Part shown: one piece after another, positions 34,001 through 34,717 of the stretch
Layout: the number at the start of each line of letters is the position of its first letter
Position numbering within the stretch: position 1 is the first letter of the stretch
Source of the DNA: Deltaproteobacteria bacterium
GTDB taxonomy: Bacteria > Bdellovibrionota > Bacteriovoracia > Bacteriovoracales > Bacteriovoracaceae
Direction: 5' to 3'
DNA: 34,717 nt
Assembly: GCA_006226755.1 (NCBI GenBank)
Contig: SBGE01000305.1
Coordinates: 1 to 34,717 of the forward strand
Notes under the pieces: model-generated
Seen by the model: the letters and a program-made list of their open reading frames with translations, nothing else
What the model was told of the DNA's origin: nothing
The model's database searches: none
Program-made: the position numbers and the translations under genes

Positions 34001-34070
34001 CGAATAACCATTCGTGTAGCTTCAAGGAATATTTATGCCGGAGACCATTCATGATGAATACTGAAGCTAC
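34001..34070 (+). other. hairpin-rich non-coding segment downstream of the pentapeptide gene
   Basis: CGAAT-aacc-ATTCG (34001-34014) is followed by GTAGCTTCA (34016-34024), which pairs perfectly with TGAAGCTAC (34062-34070). Inside that loop is the 13-nt palindrome ATTCATGATGAAT (34047-34059). No T-run follows. It may be a 3' UTR structure, a regulatory RNA or a protein-binding site. Confidence 0.4.
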
Positions 34071-34218
34071 TTATCTTTTACCAGGTTGGAATCAAGGATT
34101 GATTCTCTGGTCACTTCAAAAGACACATCTTTATTCCGGGGAGGGTATAATCCCCTTCCCGGAACCCCACCTTCTCACTTCAATGATGTTTCAAGAATTT
34201 TTCGAGTTGCCTTGCTAA
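34051..34218 (+). CDS. possible 55-aa small ORF
   Basis: ATG 34051 has GGAG 7 nt upstream and opens a 55-codon frame of mixed composition that runs through the 34134-34164 hairpin and overlaps the 3' end of the minus-strand gene by 44 nt. No family or signal is recognised. The position between structured elements argues that it may be chance. Confidence 0.2.
   Translation: MMNTEATYLLPGWNQGLILWSLQKTHLYSGEGIIPFPEPHLLTSMMFQEFFELPC
34134..34164. terminator. strong GC-rich hairpin, possible bidirectional terminator
   Basis: TTCCGGGGAGGG (34134-34145) pairs with CCCTTCCCGGAA (34153-34164) through 12 pairs with one G-U. It lies between convergent genes, where a terminator is expected, but neither side has a T-run, so Rho-independent activity is uncertain. 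Confidence 0.4.
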
Positions 34219-34717
34219 GTGCAACTGCTTCTGATGGCTTGATTTTAGGTTTCACATTCTTGATCAATGTCTCAAGCATCAATGTGTAATTGTGATGCTT
34301 CTTCTTTCCTGTAGAAATTAATTTTAAAAGAGTCAGAGGCTTCGAATCTGTACTGATCCAAAATTCTACATTTTGACCATTGTTAGAAATTTTATATCTA
34401 TTGGCCTTGACCTTGCCGGCAGGAACTTCAACTTCTTCAGTATTGATCAAATGTTTGTTGATTTCATCAAAGCTTCCAAAAAGAAAGTCCGTCATCTGGA
34501 CTCCGTCTGAACCCTTCAAGTGTTTAGACTCCATCTTCTCAGGCTTAGTCATATTGTCTGAGAGAATATAACCTTGGCTCAGCTTTAATGGACCGCTCGA
34601 TCCTTTCTCCAATTTGAATTGCTGCCAAAGCTCTTGCTTCAAAAAACTATTTTGTGACTGAATATAGTATTCAATATTTAGAGAATTACTTTCAACACTG
34701 GCCGTATAAATGGAAAC
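34175..34717 (-). CDS. envelope-type beta protein, 5' end outside the window
   Basis: The frame stays open to the window edge, so the first TTG at 34642 is not necessarily the start and the N terminus is missing. The visible 180 residues include EVPAGKVKANRYKI...VEFWISTDSKPLTLLKLIS, the strand pattern of DUF3108/LolA-like periplasmic proteins that convert a precursor length measured as 'x-V-P-A-G' strands into an open beta sheet. The family is a guess from this pattern. The C terminus is helical (SEAVALSKATRKILETSL). Confidence 0.5.
   Translation of the reverse strand, partial: VSIYTASVESNSLNIEYYIQSQNSFLKQELWQQFKLEKGSSGPLKLSQGYILSDNMTKPEKMESKHLKGSDGVQMTDFLFGSFDEINKHLINTEEVEVPAGKVKANRYKISNNGQNVEFWISTDSKPLTLLKLISTGKKKHHNYTLMLETLIKNVKPKIKPSEAVALSKATRKILETSLK

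Noticed and set aside
1-34717. tRNA genes, CRISPR arrays, insertion sequences or prophage
   Set aside because: No cloverleaf-like sequence, regular spaced repeat, transposase or integrase was seen; the S74 domain alone does not make a prophage.

Overview
The window is about 34.7 kb of AT-rich DNA from a Gram-negative bacterium. It carries an RND pump with a TolC-type channel, a Wzm/Wzt-type glycan exporter and a type A RNase P RNA. The mix of PilZ, zinc-ribbon/coiled-coil, S74 and pentapeptide proteins with secreted hydrolases would suit a Bdellovibrionota (Bacteriovorax-like) organism. That placement is a guess from gene content, not something the sequence proves. I see no tRNA, transposase, CRISPR array or attachment site, and no gene-free stretch longer than 300 bases.

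Region 1 (1-3431, plus strand) is a compact transport operon. It holds a 45-aa peptide gene with a very strong ribosome binding site, a UUCG-capped hairpin terminator or attenuator, an 86-aa basic orphan protein, a full ABC exporter (757 aa) with an extra N-terminal domain, and a DUF1854 protein. A textbook terminator ends it. The layout resembles a peptide export locus, but the cargo is unknown.

Region 2 (3497-22343) is a large surface-glycan or glycoconjugate locus. The plus-strand part has a TMTC-like GT-C glycosyltransferase with TPRs, an orphan anchored protein, an S26-like peptidase and an ABC-2 exporter pair. Among and after these on the minus strand are a twitch-type radical SAM protein and a stand-alone S74 autoprotease. 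Two minus-strand operons follow. Operon A (22343 to 14941) is aroC-aroB-aroA-carbamoyltransferase-GT4-DegT aminotransferase. Operon B (14540 to 9526) is radical SAM-anchored protein-GT4-orphan-nucleotidyltransferase. A plus-strand PqqD-like gene sits between them, divergent from operon B and ending exactly against operon A. Shikimate enzymes with a carbamoyltransferase, an aminotransferase, glycosyltransferases and an exporter suggest an aromatic or cyclohexene-derived, aminated and carbamoylated decoration on an exported glycan, or a second chorismate supply. The PqqD, radical SAM and peptidase genes add RiPP-like maturation parts. This is the best candidate for an undescribed system in the window.

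Region 3 (22364-29067) has a YcgR-like PilZ protein and a coiled-coil zinc-ribbon protein on the plus strand. On the minus strand are an anchored orphan and a two-gene efflux operon (TolC-like, then RND permease) with no adaptor gene beside it.

Region 4 (29159-34717) starts with rnpB and its own sigma70-like promoter. A minus-strand operon follows (XRE regulator, secreted VWA-like protein, MutY, secreted EEP-family hydrolase). Divergent from it is a pentapeptide-repeat gene whose promoter overlaps repeats that look like operators. Beyond that lie a hairpin-rich non-coding stretch and a 5'-truncated envelope-type protein at the window edge.
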